Assembly (NCBI GenBank): GCA_003132525.1
Contig: PKXZ01000031.1
Coordinates: 445-59,133 of the forward strand
Source: Candidatus Dormiibacterota bacterium
GTDB taxonomy: Bacteria; Chloroflexota; Dormibacteria; Aeolococcales; Aeolococcaceae
Direction of reading: 5' to 3'
DNA length: 58,689 nt
In this document: piece after piece, positions 32,828 to 42,484 of the stretch
How positions within the stretch are numbered: the stretch's first letter is position 1
Layout of the letters: every line of letters begins with the position of its first letter
Notes under the pieces: generated by a model
Databases searched by the model: none
What the model was told of the DNA's origin: nothing
The model's input: only the letters and a program-made list of their open reading frames with translations
Position numbers and translations under genes: made by a program

Positions 32828-32833
32828 TAGACT
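32828..32833 (+). promoter_or_regulatory. Extended -10 (TGGTAGACT) of radC, leaderless
   Basis: TAGACT with an upstream TG (extended -10) ends 6 nt before the GTG at 32840. No Shine-Dalgarno sequence. Confidence 0.55.
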
Positions 32834-32839
32834 GCGCCT

Positions 32840-33463
32840 GTGCAGATCGAGCCGGAATCCGGAAGCGCCGAAGCAATCCTGCTCGCCAGGGCCCTTGGAG
32901 GCTCGTCGCCAGGGGCCGATCTGCATGCGGTCGCCAGCCGGGTGGCGCGGATTCCCTGGTGGGAGCGTCGCACCCTCGACGCCGCCGGGCTGACGCGCGA
33001 GCACGGCGTAGCGCGGGAGCGGGCCGAGCGGCTCGCCGCGATGTGGGAACTGGCCGAACGCTGGGCCGACGACGACCGGCCGGCCATCGGCTCGCCGCGG
33101 GACGCGCTGCTCATGCTTGACGGGCTGCGCCGCGCACGGCGTGAGCAGGTCGTCGTGCTCCTGCTCGATGCGCGGCACCGGCCGATCAAGCTCGAGACGG
33201 TCGCGGTCGGGACCATCAATGCGTCGCGGCTGCAACCGCGCGACGTCTTCGGACCGGCGCTGCGCAGTGATGCGGTTGCAGTCATCATCGGCCACAACCA
33301 TCCGAGTGGCGACCCGGCGCCGAGCCGCGCGGACCGCGTGGTCACGGCGGCGTTGCGCAGCGCCGGTTCCTTGCTCGGTGTACCGGTGCTCGATCACCTG
33401 ATCGTCGCCCGCCGCGGTCATCACTCCTTCCGTGAGACCGAGCGCTGGGACGAGGCGGCCTAG
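32840..33463 (+). CDS. radC: RadC-family JAB-domain protein
   Basis: A 207-residue protein, slightly shorter than the usual 220-230. The C-terminal JAB/MPN-like metal domain is complete: VVLLLDARHRPIKLETVAVG, TINASRLQPRDVFGPALRSD, and the HxH-x10-D zinc signature in IIGHNHPSGDPAPSRADRVV. The N-terminal helical part (residues 1-75) is less typical. RadC's role in repair is disputed; the family is best treated as a predicted metalloprotein linked to DNA recombination. The GTG start is supported by an extended -10 six bases upstream. Confidence 0.9.
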   Translation: MQIEPESGSAEAILLARALGGSSPGADLHAVASRVARIPWWERRTLDAAGLTREHGVARERAERLAAMWELAERWADDDRPAIGSPRDALLMLDGLRRARREQVVVLLLDARHRPIKLETVAVGTINASRLQPRDVFGPALRSDAVAVIIGHNHPSGDPAPSRADRVVTAALRSAGSLLGVPVLDHLIVARRGHHSFRETERWDEAA

Positions 33464-33466
33464 CCC

Positions 33467-34663
33467 TCAGTCGCCGAAGGCGTTCTCGCCGGTCAACTCT
33501 TTGCCGATGATCAGCGTATGCACTTCCTCGGTGCCTTCGTACGTGAGCACCGACTCGAGGTTGGCCATGTGCCGCGACACCGGGTACTCGAGGGTGATGC
33601 CGTTGGCGCCAAGGATGGTGCGTGCGCTCCGCGCGATGTCGAGCGCCGCGCGCACGTTGGCCCGCTTGGCGATCGACACCTGCACCGGGTGCAGCCGTCC
33701 CTGGTCTTTCAGCGTCCCAAGACGGTGGGCGAGCAGCCGGCCCTGCACGATCGCGGTTGCCATGTTGGCGAGCTTCTGCTGGGTCAACTGCATCGCGCCG
33801 ATGGGCTTGCCGAACGCACGCCGCGTCTTGCTGTACTCGAGCGCAGACTCGAAGCACGCGCGAGCCGCGCCCATGACTCCCCAGCCAATACCGAACCGCG
33901 CTTCGTTCAGGCATGAGAGCGGGCCGCGCATACCGGTCACGTCCGGGAGTGCCGCGCTGTCAGGAACGCGAACCGAGTCGAACGACAGCTCCGACGTCAC
34001 CGATGCGCGCAGCGACAGCTTGTGGTGCACATCGGAGGTGGTGAAACCGCGCGTCCCGCGCTCGACGAGGAACCCGCGAACACCCGCCTCGGTCATCGCC
34101 CAGACCACCGCGACGTCGGCCATCGAGCCGTTGGTGATCCACATCTTGGTGCCGTCGATAACCCAGTCACCGCCATCGCGGCGGGCCGAGGTGCGCATCG
34201 ACGACGGATCCGATCCGGCGTCCGGTTCGGTGAGACCGAAGCAGCCGATCGCGCGCCCGGCCGCCATCTCGGGCAGCCAGCGGGCCTTCTGCTCGTCGCT
34301 GCCGTACTTGTGGATCGGGAACATGGCGAGCGAGCCCTGCACCGAGACGAACGACCGCAAACCGCTATCGCCGGCTTCGAGCTCCTCGCACGCGACTCCG
34401 TACGCGATTGCCGAGGTGCCGGCGCATCCGTAGCCGTGCAGGTGCATGCCCAGCAGGCCAAGCTCGGCGACGCCGGCGATGAGCTCGCGCGGGAACGTGC
34501 CGGCCTCGAAGTGCTCGGGGATGACCGGCAGCGCTCGGTCGCGCACGAAGGCGCGCACCGTGTCGCGGATCAGGCGCTCGTCGTCGCCGAGCAGGTCGTC
34601 AACGGCGAAGAGATCGGAGGGAGCCAGCGCGCGGGTCCGCGGAGCGCGCTCGGTAACGGCCAT
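33467..34663 (-). CDS. Acyl-CoA dehydrogenase, glutaryl-CoA dehydrogenase-like
   Basis: A 398-residue FAD flavoprotein. The acyl-CoA dehydrogenase core is complete: IGCFGLTEPDAGSDPSSMRT (FAD/substrate region), WVIDGTKMWITNGSMADV and FGKPIGAMQLTQQKLANMAT. The C-terminal YPVSRHMANLESVLTYEGTE, then EVHTLIIGKELTG, includes the catalytic Glu (TYEGTEEV) in the position of glutaryl-CoA dehydrogenases. The SDPSSM motif also favours GCDH, which oxidises and decarboxylates glutaryl-CoA to crotonyl-CoA in Lys/Trp breakdown. No other pathway gene is nearby, so substrate assignment stays tentative. Confidence 0.92.
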   Translation of the reverse strand: MAVTERAPRTRALAPSDLFAVDDLLGDDERLIRDTVRAFVRDRALPVIPEHFEAGTFPRELIAGVAELGLLGMHLHGYGCAGTSAIAYGVACEELEAGDSGLRSFVSVQGSLAMFPIHKYGSDEQKARWLPEMAAGRAIGCFGLTEPDAGSDPSSMRTSARRDGGDWVIDGTKMWITNGSMADVAVVWAMTEAGVRGFLVERGTRGFTTSDVHHKLSLRASVTSELSFDSVRVPDSAALPDVTGMRGPLSCLNEARFGIGWGVMGAARACFESALEYSKTRRAFGKPIGAMQLTQQKLANMATAIVQGRLLAHRLGTLKDQGRLHPVQVSIAKRANVRAALDIARSARTILGANGITLEYPVSRHMANLESVLTYEGTEEVHTLIIGKELTGENAFGD

Positions 34664-34669
34664 GCGCTC

Positions 34670-34675
34670 AGAGTA
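34670..34675 (-). promoter_or_regulatory. Predicted -10 (TACTCT), leaderless start
   Basis: On the minus strand TACTCT is 6 nt before the ATG at 34663 of the acyl-CoA dehydrogenase gene. No Shine-Dalgarno sequence. Confidence 0.45.
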
Positions 34676-34684
34676 CCCGGTTGA

Positions 34685-35101
34685 CTACGCGGCGACCCGC
34701 ATCCCAGCATCGACGAGCTGGCGGTGGAGCAACTCGCCGTTCGCGAAGCCGACGTTGATTTCGGTGACCTGCCCCGAGCCGTCGAGGACAATCGTGGTTG
34801 GCAGCGACATCACCCGATATCGCCGGGCCAGCTCGGGCTCGACGGCGATGTCGATCTCGCGGATCTTGATGGCCGGGTCGATGCCGGCGGCGAGTGCACG
34901 CAGCGCCGGCCGCTGCGCGGTGTGGCAGATCGTGCACGACTCACCGGTGAAGTACAGGATCGACGGCAGCCGGCTGTCCTGCCCGGCGCTCTCGACAACG
35001 CTGCCCACGAGCTCGCGCTGACCACCCTTCTGGATCTGGAGGAGCAGCACCACCGCACCGATCGCCGCGATGGCGATCAAAGGTGCCAGCAGGAGGATCA
35101 T
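34685..35101 (-). CDS. Membrane-anchored thioredoxin-like protein
   Basis: A 138-residue protein. Residues 1-22 are a hydrophobic anchor (LLLAPLIAIAAIGAVVLLLQ). A thioredoxin fold follows, with the redox pair in YFTGESCTICHTAQRPAL (CTIC, about residues 56-59) and the cis-Pro in VMSLPTTIVLDGSG. The domain is probably on the outer face of the membrane. Its start overlaps the stop of the DUF4395 gene by 4 nt (ATGA), and that partner also carries a CxxC. Together they look like a membrane thiol relay. Confidence 0.88.
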   Translation of the reverse strand: MILLLAPLIAIAAIGAVVLLLQIQKGGQRELVGSVVESAGQDSRLPSILYFTGESCTICHTAQRPALRALAAGIDPAIKIREIDIAVEPELARRYRVMSLPTTIVLDGSGQVTEINVGFANGELLHRQLVDAGMRVAA

Positions 35102-35559
35102 CGCGCCGGTTCGCGCGAGAGCGGCAGCAGCCCGATGCGTACGAGCTGCGCGTACATGATGCAGCCGACGCAGATGTCAAAGGCGAAGTTGAGGAATGCG
35201 AGCGCTGCCACGATCCAGGCAAGCACCCATGCCACCAGCAGGATGTTGGTGATGACGAACACGCTGGCAGCGGCGAGGAACACCCCACCCAGCAATTGCG
35301 CGAAACGATGCGGCGCGGGGTCCTCCTGGCGCACGCGTGGCTTCACGATGCCCGCGGGCTTGAGCCAGTGCAGGTAGAGCAGGCGCGGCACGTTGAGCGA
35401 AGGCGAAGCGACCGCCGCCAGCATCATCACGGCGAGCACGGGCAGGGCCCACGCGATCGGGTGATATGCCAGGCCCACCAGGTAGCCCACGACGATGACG
35501 CTCATCAGGATCGCCTGGTTGACCTTGAGGACACTGCGGTCAAAGGGAACGACTGCCAT
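35098..35559 (-). CDS. DUF4395 integral membrane protein with CVGC motif
   Basis: A 153-residue protein of the DUF4395 family. Four hydrophobic segments are visible (ILMSVIVVGYLVGLAYH, ALPVLAVMMLAAVASPSLNV, LLGGVFLAAASVFVITNILL, VAWVLAWIVAALAFLNFAF), with the family's NVPRLLYLHWLKPAGIVKPR-type loop and a membrane-proximal FDICVGCIMYAQL. The CVGC pair near the last helix could pass electrons to the thioredoxin encoded immediately downstream. A TATGAT hexamer lies 9 nt before the ATG. Confidence 0.88.
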   Translation of the reverse strand: MAVVPFDRSVLKVNQAILMSVIVVGYLVGLAYHPIAWALPVLAVMMLAAVASPSLNVPRLLYLHWLKPAGIVKPRVRQEDPAPHRFAQLLGGVFLAAASVFVITNILLVAWVLAWIVAALAFLNFAFDICVGCIMYAQLVRIGLLPLSREPAR

Positions 35560-35663
35560 GGTCCGGAAATCATACCGTGCAGGTCAGGTATTGCACGCGG
35601 CGCCCGTCCGGACCCCGAAGTGCCAGAGTCGCGTCGCTCGGCCTCGAGCTGTTGGAGGTGTTC

Positions 35664-36245
35664 GTGACCCCGGAAGGCTCGTCCCAACTCGAACTCGGCG
35701 AAATCCGCGTCGGTGCCGCCTACGAGCCCGACCGGGCGGATGAACGCCATCGCATCGCGGAGCTGAAGCACCCGCGCCGAATCCACCTCGGTGACGCGCT
35801 CGCGCTGGTGTTCGAGAACCGGGACACGATCCGCTCGACCCTCGAGGAAGCGCTCCGCACCGAACGCATCGACGACCCCGAGCGGGTCGCGGGGGAGCTC
35901 ACCGCGTTCAATGCCGTCGTCCCCGAGCCCGGTCAGCTCGCCGCGCTGCTTTTGCTCGAGGTAGCGGACCCGGCGGACCTCGCAGCGGCTGCGGCGCGGC
36001 TCGAGGGCGTCGAGGCCACGGTGTTCATCGAGGTCGAGGGCACGCGGGTCCGGGGTGTCCCCGAGGCGGTGTCGCCGCCAGGCGAGACCGCGCCGGCGCA
36101 CCTTCTTCGCTTCACGCTCGAGCCCGATCAGCGCTCAGCCGTCCTCGCCGGATCGGCCATCGCCACCGGAACCGACCATCCGCATCTCAACGTCAAGGTG
36201 CAGCTCGACGAGGAACAGCGCCGGGCCGTCGCCGCGGACCTCTGA
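35664..36245 (+). CDS. DUF3501 family protein
   Basis: A 193-residue cytosolic protein. It matches the DUF3501 layout: LGEIRVGAAYEPDRADERHR, then HLGDALALVFENRDTIRSTL, AFNAVVPEPGQLAALLLLEV and a C-terminal TDHPHLNVKVQLDEEQRRAV. The GTG at 35664 is preferred because TGGAGG lies 5 nt before it and it gives the usual family length; a GTG at 35577 opens the frame 29 codons earlier. The role is unknown. In other genomes this family often accompanies rubrerythrin and Fe-S oxidoreductase genes, which are absent here. It is convergent with the GT4 gene. Confidence 0.82.
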   Translation: MTPEGSSQLELGEIRVGAAYEPDRADERHRIAELKHPRRIHLGDALALVFENRDTIRSTLEEALRTERIDDPERVAGELTAFNAVVPEPGQLAALLLLEVADPADLAAAAARLEGVEATVFIEVEGTRVRGVPEAVSPPGETAPAHLLRFTLEPDQRSAVLAGSAIATGTDHPHLNVKVQLDEEQRRAVAADL

Positions 36246-36281
36246 GCCCAACCCGGGTGTCCGCACGCCCATCGGCCCGGG

Positions 36282-37373
36282 TCAGCGCAGGCTGAGCCCG
36301 CGTCGGAGCGCGACCTCCTCGTAGACCGCGGCGGTCAGCGCGGCGGTGCGAGCCCAGCTGTACCCGGACGCCCGATCGACGCCGGCATGGCGCATCCGCG
36401 CGGCGCGCACCGGCTCGACGAGCACTGATTCGATCGCATCGGCAAGCGCGGCGGGGTCATCGGGTGGGACGAGCACCGCCACGTCCAGCGTCAGCCGCGG
36501 CAGGTTCCCGACCGCGGTGGCGACAAGTGGCGCCCCGGACGCCATCGCCTCGAGCGCGGTCAGCCCGAAGCCTTCGTGTGTCGAGGGCAGGACGACCACC
36601 GCCGCCTCCCGGTAGAGGGAGGCAAGGTCAATGTCGTCCACCGGCCCGCAGAGCACGATGCGCACGCGCCGCCGCCAGGCCTCGGTGGCGAGCCGGTCGG
36701 CCTCCGGCCCCAGGGCGCCCGCGAGCGCCAGTGTTGGACCGCCCCCTGGAAGCCGCTCCATCGCCTCGAGCAGGGTGTCGAGCCCCTTGCGCGGGTCTCT
36801 CGAGCGCAGGGTGCCCACCCAGAGCGCGTAGGGCTCGTCGAGCCCGAGGGCCTCGGCGGTCCGGGCATCGCGCAGTTTGGGGCGGGCCGCGAACACCGGC
36901 CCGACACCGTGGGGGACCACATGGACGCGCGCCGGGTCGAGGCGAAGGGTCGCGATCGCCTCATCCCTGGTTGCCTCGCTGACCGCGATGATCCCGGCGC
37001 ACGCGCGGAGCACCGGGGTCAGCAGCGCCGCGTAGGCGCGATGCGCTGTGCTGCCGTGCCACATCTCGAGGTCATGCAGGGTCACGACCTGGCGTGCAGT
37101 CGGAAAGCTGACCACCGGTTCGCCGCCGAGCCCGTGAACGAGATGGGGATGCCTGGTCATCGCGTCGGAGAGCACGTGGGGTTGGGCGCGCAGGAACCGC
37201 GCTGGGCGTGCCTCGCTCCATGGGGATGACGGCGGCATCGAGGGCGTTGCCTCGATGCCCGGCACGTCCCGCAGTGCCTCGATCAGCTGGCTCGCGTAGC
37301 GACCGATCCCGGCGTCCCGGCGGCCATCGGCAAGGCAGCTGGCCTCGAGCAGGACGCGAAGCGGTCTCTGCAT
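36282..37373 (-). CDS. GT4-family glycosyltransferase
   Basis: A 363-residue retaining glycosyltransferase with the GT-B fold. The N-terminal domain starts [20 protein letters not shown]. The C-terminal nucleotide-sugar domain contains [20 protein letters not shown] and the E-x7-E motif in [20 protein letters not shown] (about residue 285). The sugar donor and acceptor are unknown; glycolipid or polysaccharide synthesis is the usual role. The open frame continues far upstream to 38954, but that part is antisense to the chelatase gene; the ATG at 37373 aligns with the family start. Confidence 0.9.
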   Translation of the reverse strand: MQRPLRVLLEASCLADGRRDAGIGRYASQLIEALRDVPGIEATPSMPPSSPWSEARPARFLRAQPHVLSDAMTRHPHLVHGLGGEPVVSFPTARQVVTLHDLEMWHGSTAHRAYAALLTPVLRACAGIIAVSEATRDEAIATLRLDPARVHVVPHGVGPVFAARPKLRDARTAEALGLDEPYALWVGTLRSRDPRKGLDTLLEAMERLPGGGPTLALAGALGPEADRLATEAWRRRVRIVLCGPVDDIDLASLYREAAVVVLPSTHEGFGLTALEAMASGAPLVATAVGNLPRLTLDVAVLVPPDDPAALADAIESVLVEPVRAARMRHAGVDRASGYSWARTAALTAAVYEEVALRRGLSLR

Positions 37374-37424
37374 CGAGGCTTTGTAGCAGGCTCGGTCCCC
37401 GGCACCGCTGGCACAATGAGTTTG

Positions 37425-39593
37425 ATGCCCAACTCCCGTTCCGTCATGCCGTTCACCGCTCTGGTCGGCCAGGAGGCGATGAAGACCGCGCTGGTCCTCA
37501 ACGCCATCAATCCCGGCATCGGCGGCGTGCTCATCCGGGGACAGCGGGGCACGGCCAAGTCGACCGCCGTGCGAGCCCTCGCCCGGCTCCTCCCCGAGAT
37601 CGATGTGATCGTCGGCTGCCGCTACCGGTGTGACCCCGAGGCGCCGGCGTCGTGGTGCGACGACTGCCGCGCTCGCGCCGACGCCGGGACCCCGCTCGTC
37701 GTCGAGCGGCGGCGGATGCGCGTCGTGGAGCTGCCCGTCAATGCCTCCGAGGACCGAGTCGTCGGTACCATCGACACCGAGGCCGCGATCAAGCTCGGCG
37801 AGCGCCGCTTCGAGCCGGGGCTCCTCGCCGACGCGAACCAGGGGATCCTCTACGTGGACGAGGTCAACCTCCTCGACGATCACATCGTCGACGTGCTCCT
37901 CGACGCCGCGGCGATGGGCTGGAACGTCGTCGAACGCGAGGGGATCTCGTTCTCGCACCCGTCGCGCTTCATCCTCGTCGGCACCATGAATCCCGAGGAG
38001 GGCGATCTGCGTCCTCAGCTCCTCGATCGATTCGGCCTCTGCGTCGACGTCACCGGGCTGCGCGATCTCGACGAGCGGGTGCGGATCATGGAGCGCGATT
38101 CGCAACGGAGCTGGGACGGCGCGGGTCTCGAGAGCCAGTTCCTGGACAGTGAGGACCACCTGAAGGCGGTCATCCAGGAGGCGAAGCGGCTGTTGCCACG
38201 CGTGCAGATCACGCCGACCATCGGGTGGTTCATCGCGCTGGTATGCATCGACGCGGGTGCGCTGGGGCATCGCGCCGACATCGTGGTGAGCGGTGCCGCG
38301 CGGACGGTGCGAGCCTGGGACGAGGCGGAGCGCACTGTGCGCGCCCGCGCGGCGGGAGTTGCCGCGGAACCCGATGACCGCCTGGTGGTCACCACTGCCG
38401 ACGCCACCACGGCCGCCGAGCTGGCGCTCGCGCACCGCCGCAGGAACCGCCAGGACGGGGTTTCCCAGCCGGGTGGCGCGGCTGCCGAACGCTCTCGCGA
38501 GCGGCTCGAGGAGATCGCGCAGGAGGCGGAGGCCGCGGTTGTCTCCGAGCAGACCTCGGAATCCGGTGCGGAGCCCCCGGACGATTCCGGCAGCGGCGAG
38601 GAGGGCGAGAGCCCGGGGCAGGTCCAGGGCAGCGAGCAGGCCACCCAGGCTGTCACCCGGCGCAGCGCGGAGCAGCTCTTCGAAGGCGAGATCTTCCCCG
38701 TGCGCAAGATTGCCCTGCCGCGCGATCGCCGGAGCCGATCTACCACCGGGAAGCGGAGCTCGTCGCGGAGCAGCGACAAGCGAGGTCGCTACGTCCGTGC
38801 GACCCAGACGGAGAAGACCACCGACATCGCGTTCGACGCCACGATGCGCGCCGCGGCGCCGCACCAGGTTCGCCGCCGGGCCGATCAGCCGGCGGACCAC
38901 GTCGGCCCGGCGCTCCACCTCGAGCGGCAGGACCTGCGCCAGAAGGTCCGCCACCGGCGCACCGGGACACTGATTGTCTTCGTCGTCGACGCCAGTGCAT
39001 CGATGGACGCCGAGCAGCGCATGCAGGCGACCAAGGGCGCCGTGCTCTCGTTGCTTCGCGACGCATATCTCCGTCGCGACAAGGTGTCACTCGTCGTGTT
39101 CTCCGGCCGTGCGGCGCGAGTGGTACTCCAGCCGACGTCGTCGGTGGACCTCGCGGAGCAGCGGCTGCAGCGGCTCACCGTCGGTGGCACGACACCGTTG
39201 ACGCACGGCCTTGTCGCGGGACTCCGGATCGTGCGCACGGAGCGTCTGCGTGACCCGACCGTGTATCCACTGATGGTGCTCATCAGCGATGGACGCGGGA
39301 ACATCTCGCTCTTCGGCGAGGAACCGCTCGTCGAGGCGCAGCGCGTCGCCGAGCAGCTCGGCGCCGACGGCGTGCACATGCTCGTCATCGACTCCGCGCG
39401 TGACCACACCACCAGACCGATGCCCAGGGTCGGCAGCCACAACCGGCCTCCGCTCTTCGGCGGCTACGGTTTCAATGCCTGCCGTGACCTCGCCGACCGC
39501 GCCGGCGGCGAATATCTCGGCCTCTACGACCTCTCGCAGGGGGCGATCGTCGAGGGTGTCGAGAAGACGCTTCGAGGTCGCATGGCACAATGA
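37425..39593 (+). CDS. Chelatase-type AAA+ / VWA protein (BchI-BchD-like fusion)
   Basis: A 722-residue fusion. Residues 1-330 form a magnesium/cobalt-chelatase AAA+ module with Walker [15 protein letters not shown], Walker [16 protein letters not shown], and sensor-type [15 protein letters not shown]. Within it a C-x3-C-x8-C-x2-C cluster ([18 protein letters not shown]) could bind a metal. An acidic linker (360-430) follows, then basic residues, then a VWA domain with a MIDAS motif [15 protein letters not shown] at about 525. Such fusions are annotated as putative cobaltochelatase subunits, but no chelatase large subunit (bchH/cobN) is in the window. The ATG at 37425 is preferred over 37416, with CACAAT 7 nt before it. 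Confidence 0.9.
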   Translation: MPNSRSVMPFTALVGQEAMKTALVLNAINPGIGGVLIRGQRGTAKSTAVRALARLLPEIDVIVGCRYRCDPEAPASWCDDCRARADAGTPLVVERRRMRVVELPVNASEDRVVGTIDTEAAIKLGERRFEPGLLADANQGILYVDEVNLLDDHIVDVLLDAAAMGWNVVEREGISFSHPSRFILVGTMNPEEGDLRPQLLDRFGLCVDVTGLRDLDERVRIMERDSQRSWDGAGLESQFLDSEDHLKAVIQEAKRLLPRVQITPTIGWFIALVCIDAGALGHRADIVVSGAARTVRAWDEAERTVRARAAGVAAEPDDRLVVTTADATTAAELALAHRRRNRQDGVSQPGGAAAERSRERLEEIAQEAEAAVVSEQTSESGAEPPDDSGSGEEGESPGQVQGSEQATQAVTRRSAEQLFEGEIFPVRKIALPRDRRSRSTTGKRSSSRSSDKRGRYVRATQTEKTTDIAFDATMRAAAPHQVRRRADQPADHVGPALHLERQDLRQKVRHRRTGTLIVFVVDASASMDAEQRMQATKGAVLSLLRDAYLRRDKVSLVVFSGRAARVVLQPTSSVDLAEQRLQRLTVGGTTPLTHGLVAGLRIVRTERLRDPTVYPLMVLISDGRGNISLFGEEPLVEAQRVAEQLGADGVHMLVIDSARDHTTRPMPRVGSHNRPPLFGGYGFNACRDLADRAGGEYLGLYDLSQGAIVEGVEKTLRGRMAQ

Positions 39594-39598
39594 CTGTG

Positions 39599-40654
39599 AT
39601 GCAGACCGGTAGAAACGTGTTCCCCTTCACCGCGATCGTGGGACAGGACCTCATGAAACAGGCCTTGATTCTCAACGCGATCAATCCCGCCATCGGCGGT
39701 GTGCTGATCCGTGGAGAGAAGGGCACCGCGAAGTCGACGGCTGTCCGCTCGCTCACGAAACTGCTACCGGGGCTTGACGTCGTGGCCGACTGCCGCTACG
39801 GCTGCCCACCCGATGATGCCGACCTGCAATGCTCCGAGTGCACCGTGCGGGTGGAGAGCGGGGAGACGCTGCCGCGGAGCCGCCGTCAGATGCGTGTCGT
39901 GGAATTGCCCATCAACGCCTCCGAGGATCGCGTCGTCGGCGCGATCGACATCGAGGCCGCAATCAAGCGCGGTGAGAAGGAGTTCGAGCCCGGCGTCCTC
40001 GCCGAGGCGAACCGCAACATCCTCTACGTCGACGAGGTGAACCTGCTCGACGATCACATCGTCGACGTGCTCCTCGACGCCGCCGCCATGGGACAGAACA
40101 CGGTCGAGCGCGAGGGAGTCTCGGTGTCGCACCCGTCGCGCTTCATCCTCGTCGGGACGATGAACCCGGAGGAAGGCGAGCTGCGTCCGCAGCTGCTCGA
40201 CCGTTTCGGGTTGTGCGTTGACGTGGAAGGGATTCGCGACGTGCGTCAGCGCGTCGAGATCGTCGAGCGGCGCGAGGCTTTCGAAGAAGATCCCACCGCT
40301 TTCGCAGCGCGCTTCGAGCCTGCGGAGAAGGCGGAGGCGGATCGCATCGCCCGGGCGATGTCGATGCTCTCCGACGTCGTCGTGGTCCGCAACATCCTGG
40401 TGGCGATCGCCGCGCTCAGCATCGAGCTCGAGGTGGACGGGCACCGCGCCGACATCGTCACCCGCAAGGCGGCGCAGGCGCTCGCGGCACACGAGGATCG
40501 CGCTGCCGTTGGACTTGACGACGTCGAGCACGTCGCACCGATGGTGCTCGCGCATCGGGTCAAGCCCGGGCTCTCCGGCAGCCGTCGCGGGCTGACCGAT
40601 CTTGCGGAGATCCTGCGCACCGCGCACGACGGCGACGGCTCGCTCGAAAACTAA
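39599..40654 (+). CDS. Chelatase-type AAA+ ATPase (BchI-like)
   Basis: A 351-residue stand-alone version of the AAA+ module of the preceding gene. It has the same motifs: [29 protein letters not shown] and [15 protein letters not shown], and the same C-x3-C-x8-C-x2-C cluster ([18 protein letters not shown]). The two modules are clear paralogues. BchI/BchD-type pairs form hexameric motors for Mg or Co insertion into tetrapyrroles; they also resemble MoxR remodelling ATPases with VWA partners. The ATG at 39599 (an upstream ATG at 39590 overlaps the previous stop) has CACAAT 7 nt before it, exactly as its paralogue does. Confidence 0.9.
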   Translation: MQTGRNVFPFTAIVGQDLMKQALILNAINPAIGGVLIRGEKGTAKSTAVRSLTKLLPGLDVVADCRYGCPPDDADLQCSECTVRVESGETLPRSRRQMRVVELPINASEDRVVGAIDIEAAIKRGEKEFEPGVLAEANRNILYVDEVNLLDDHIVDVLLDAAAMGQNTVEREGVSVSHPSRFILVGTMNPEEGELRPQLLDRFGLCVDVEGIRDVRQRVEIVERREAFEEDPTAFAARFEPAEKAEADRIARAMSMLSDVVVVRNILVAIAALSIELEVDGHRADIVTRKAAQALAAHEDRAAVGLDDVEHVAPMVLAHRVKPGLSGSRRGLTDLAEILRTAHDGDGSLEN

Positions 40655-40670
40655 GGCATCTCCGTGACGC

Positions 40671-42473
40671 ATGCGTCTTGACCGGATCCGCAACTTCAGC
40701 ATCATCGCGCACATCGATCATGGCAAGTCGACCCTTGCTGATCGGCTGCTCGAGGCGACCGGGACTGTGGCGTTGCGCGACATGCAGGATCAGCTGCTCG
40801 ATCAGCTCGACCTCGAACGCGAGCGCGGCATCACCATCAAAGCGCAGGCGGTGCGGCTCGCGTACACCGCGGCCGATGGGATCGCCTACGAGCTGAATCT
40901 CATCGACACGCCGGGGCACGTCGACTTCGCGTACGAGGTGTCGCGGTCACTCGCGGCATGCGAGGGCGCGTTGCTGGTGGTCGATGCGACCCAGGGCGTC
41001 GAGGCGCAGACGCTCGCGAACGTGTACCAGGCGATCGACAACCATCTCGAGATCATTCCCGTCATCAACAAGATCGACCTTGCCAACGCCGACGCGGAGC
41101 TCGTGCGCCGCGAGATCGAGGAGGTCATCGGCATTCCCGCGCACGATGCAATCCTCACCAGCGCCAAGCAGGGGATCGGTATCGGAGAGGTACTCGAATC
41201 CATCGTCAAGCGCGTGCCGCCGCCGCGGGGCGACCCCGACGGACCCTTGAGGGCGCTCATCTTCGACGCGAAGTACGACGCCTATCGTGGCGTCGTCGTC
41301 TACGTTCGCATCGTCGACGGCCGTATCGCTGCCGGCATGCGCGTCCGGATGATGAACAACCGGAGCGAGTTCGTCGTCGACGAGGTGGGCGCGTTCGCGC
41401 CGGCGATGACCCCGGTCGGCGAGCTGGCCTGCGGTGAGGTGGGCTACTTCATCGCGTCGATCAAGAACGTTCGCGACAGCAAGGTCGGTGACACGGTCAC
41501 CGACGCCGCGCATCCAACGACGCATCCGCTGCCGGGATACCGCGCGGTGACGCCGATGGTCTACGCGGGCATCTTCCCGGTCGACTCCGACGACGTCACC
41601 GACCTTAAGGAGGCCCTGCAGCGCCTCAACCTCAACGACGCGTCGCTGATCTTCGAACCCGAATCGTCAGCCGCGCTCGGCTTTGGGTTCCGCTGCGGCT
41701 TCCTCGGGCTGCTCCACATGGAGATCGTGCAGGAGCGCCTCGAGCGCGAGTTCAACCTGTCGCTGATCACGACCGCGCCGACCGTCGAATACCGCGTGCG
41801 CCTGCGCTCCGGCGAGGTGATCGCCATCGACAATCCCGAGATGCTGCCGGACGCGTCGGCCATCGACGCCATCGAGGAGCCGCGCACCAAGGCGACGATC
41901 ATCGTGCCGAGCGCGTACGTCGGCGCGATCATGGAGTTGTGCCAGGAACGCCGTGGCGAATTCCAGCACATGGACTACCAGCCCGGCGACCGCGTCGCGC
42001 TCACCTACGACCTCCCGCTCGGCGAGATCATCCATGACTTCTACGACCAGCTCAAGTCGCGCAGCCGCGGGTACGCGTCGCTGGATTACGAGATCACCGG
42101 GTTCCGCGCCGAGAACCTCGTGAAGCTCGACATCCTTGTGGGTGGGCAGCGCGTCGACGCGCTGAGCATGATCGTCCACCGCGACCGAGCCAACGCGCAC
42201 GGCCGCAAACTGGCCGAGCGGCTGCGCAAGCTGATCCCCCGTCAGCTCTTCGAAGTGCCCATACAGGCAGCGATCGGTGGCAAGATCGTCGCCCGTGAGA
42301 CTGTGTCCGCCATGCGCAAGGACGTCCTGGCCAAGTGCTACGGCGGGGACATCACGCGGAAGCGCAAGCTGCTCGAGAAGCAGCGCGAGGGCAAGCGCCG
42401 CATGAAAAGGGTGGGCAACGTGGAGATACCCCAGGAGGCATTCATGGCTGTGCTCAAGATGGACGAGGAGTAG
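40671..42473 (+). CDS. lepA: Elongation factor 4 (LepA)
   Basis: A 600-residue translational GTPase, full length. The G domain has [20 protein letters not shown] (G1), the switch-[29 protein letters not shown] (G3) and [10 protein letters not shown] (G4). The C-terminal domain is the LepA-specific one ([20 protein letters not shown], then [20 protein letters not shown]). It acts on ribosomes, with roles in initiation and back-translocation reported. It lies 16 bp after the chelatase ATPase. Confidence 0.97.
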   Translation: MRLDRIRNFSIIAHIDHGKSTLADRLLEATGTVALRDMQDQLLDQLDLERERGITIKAQAVRLAYTAADGIAYELNLIDTPGHVDFAYEVSRSLAACEGALLVVDATQGVEAQTLANVYQAIDNHLEIIPVINKIDLANADAELVRREIEEVIGIPAHDAILTSAKQGIGIGEVLESIVKRVPPPRGDPDGPLRALIFDAKYDAYRGVVVYVRIVDGRIAAGMRVRMMNNRSEFVVDEVGAFAPAMTPVGELACGEVGYFIASIKNVRDSKVGDTVTDAAHPTTHPLPGYRAVTPMVYAGIFPVDSDDVTDLKEALQRLNLNDASLIFEPESSAALGFGFRCGFLGLLHMEIVQERLEREFNLSLITTAPTVEYRVRLRSGEVIAIDNPEMLPDASAIDAIEEPRTKATIIVPSAYVGAIMELCQERRGEFQHMDYQPGDRVALTYDLPLGEIIHDFYDQLKSRSRGYASLDYEITGFRAENLVKLDILVGGQRVDALSMIVHRDRANAHGRKLAERLRKLIPRQLFEVPIQAAIGGKIVARETVSAMRKDVLAKCYGGDITRKRKLLEKQREGKRRMKRVGNVEIPQEAFMAVLKMDEE

Positions 42474-42484
42474 GTGGACGCCTG

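Noticed and set aside
37374..38954. Upstream extension of the GT4 reading frame
   Set aside because: The frame stays open antisense to the chelatase/VWA gene, but glycosyltransferase similarity begins only at the ATG at 37373.
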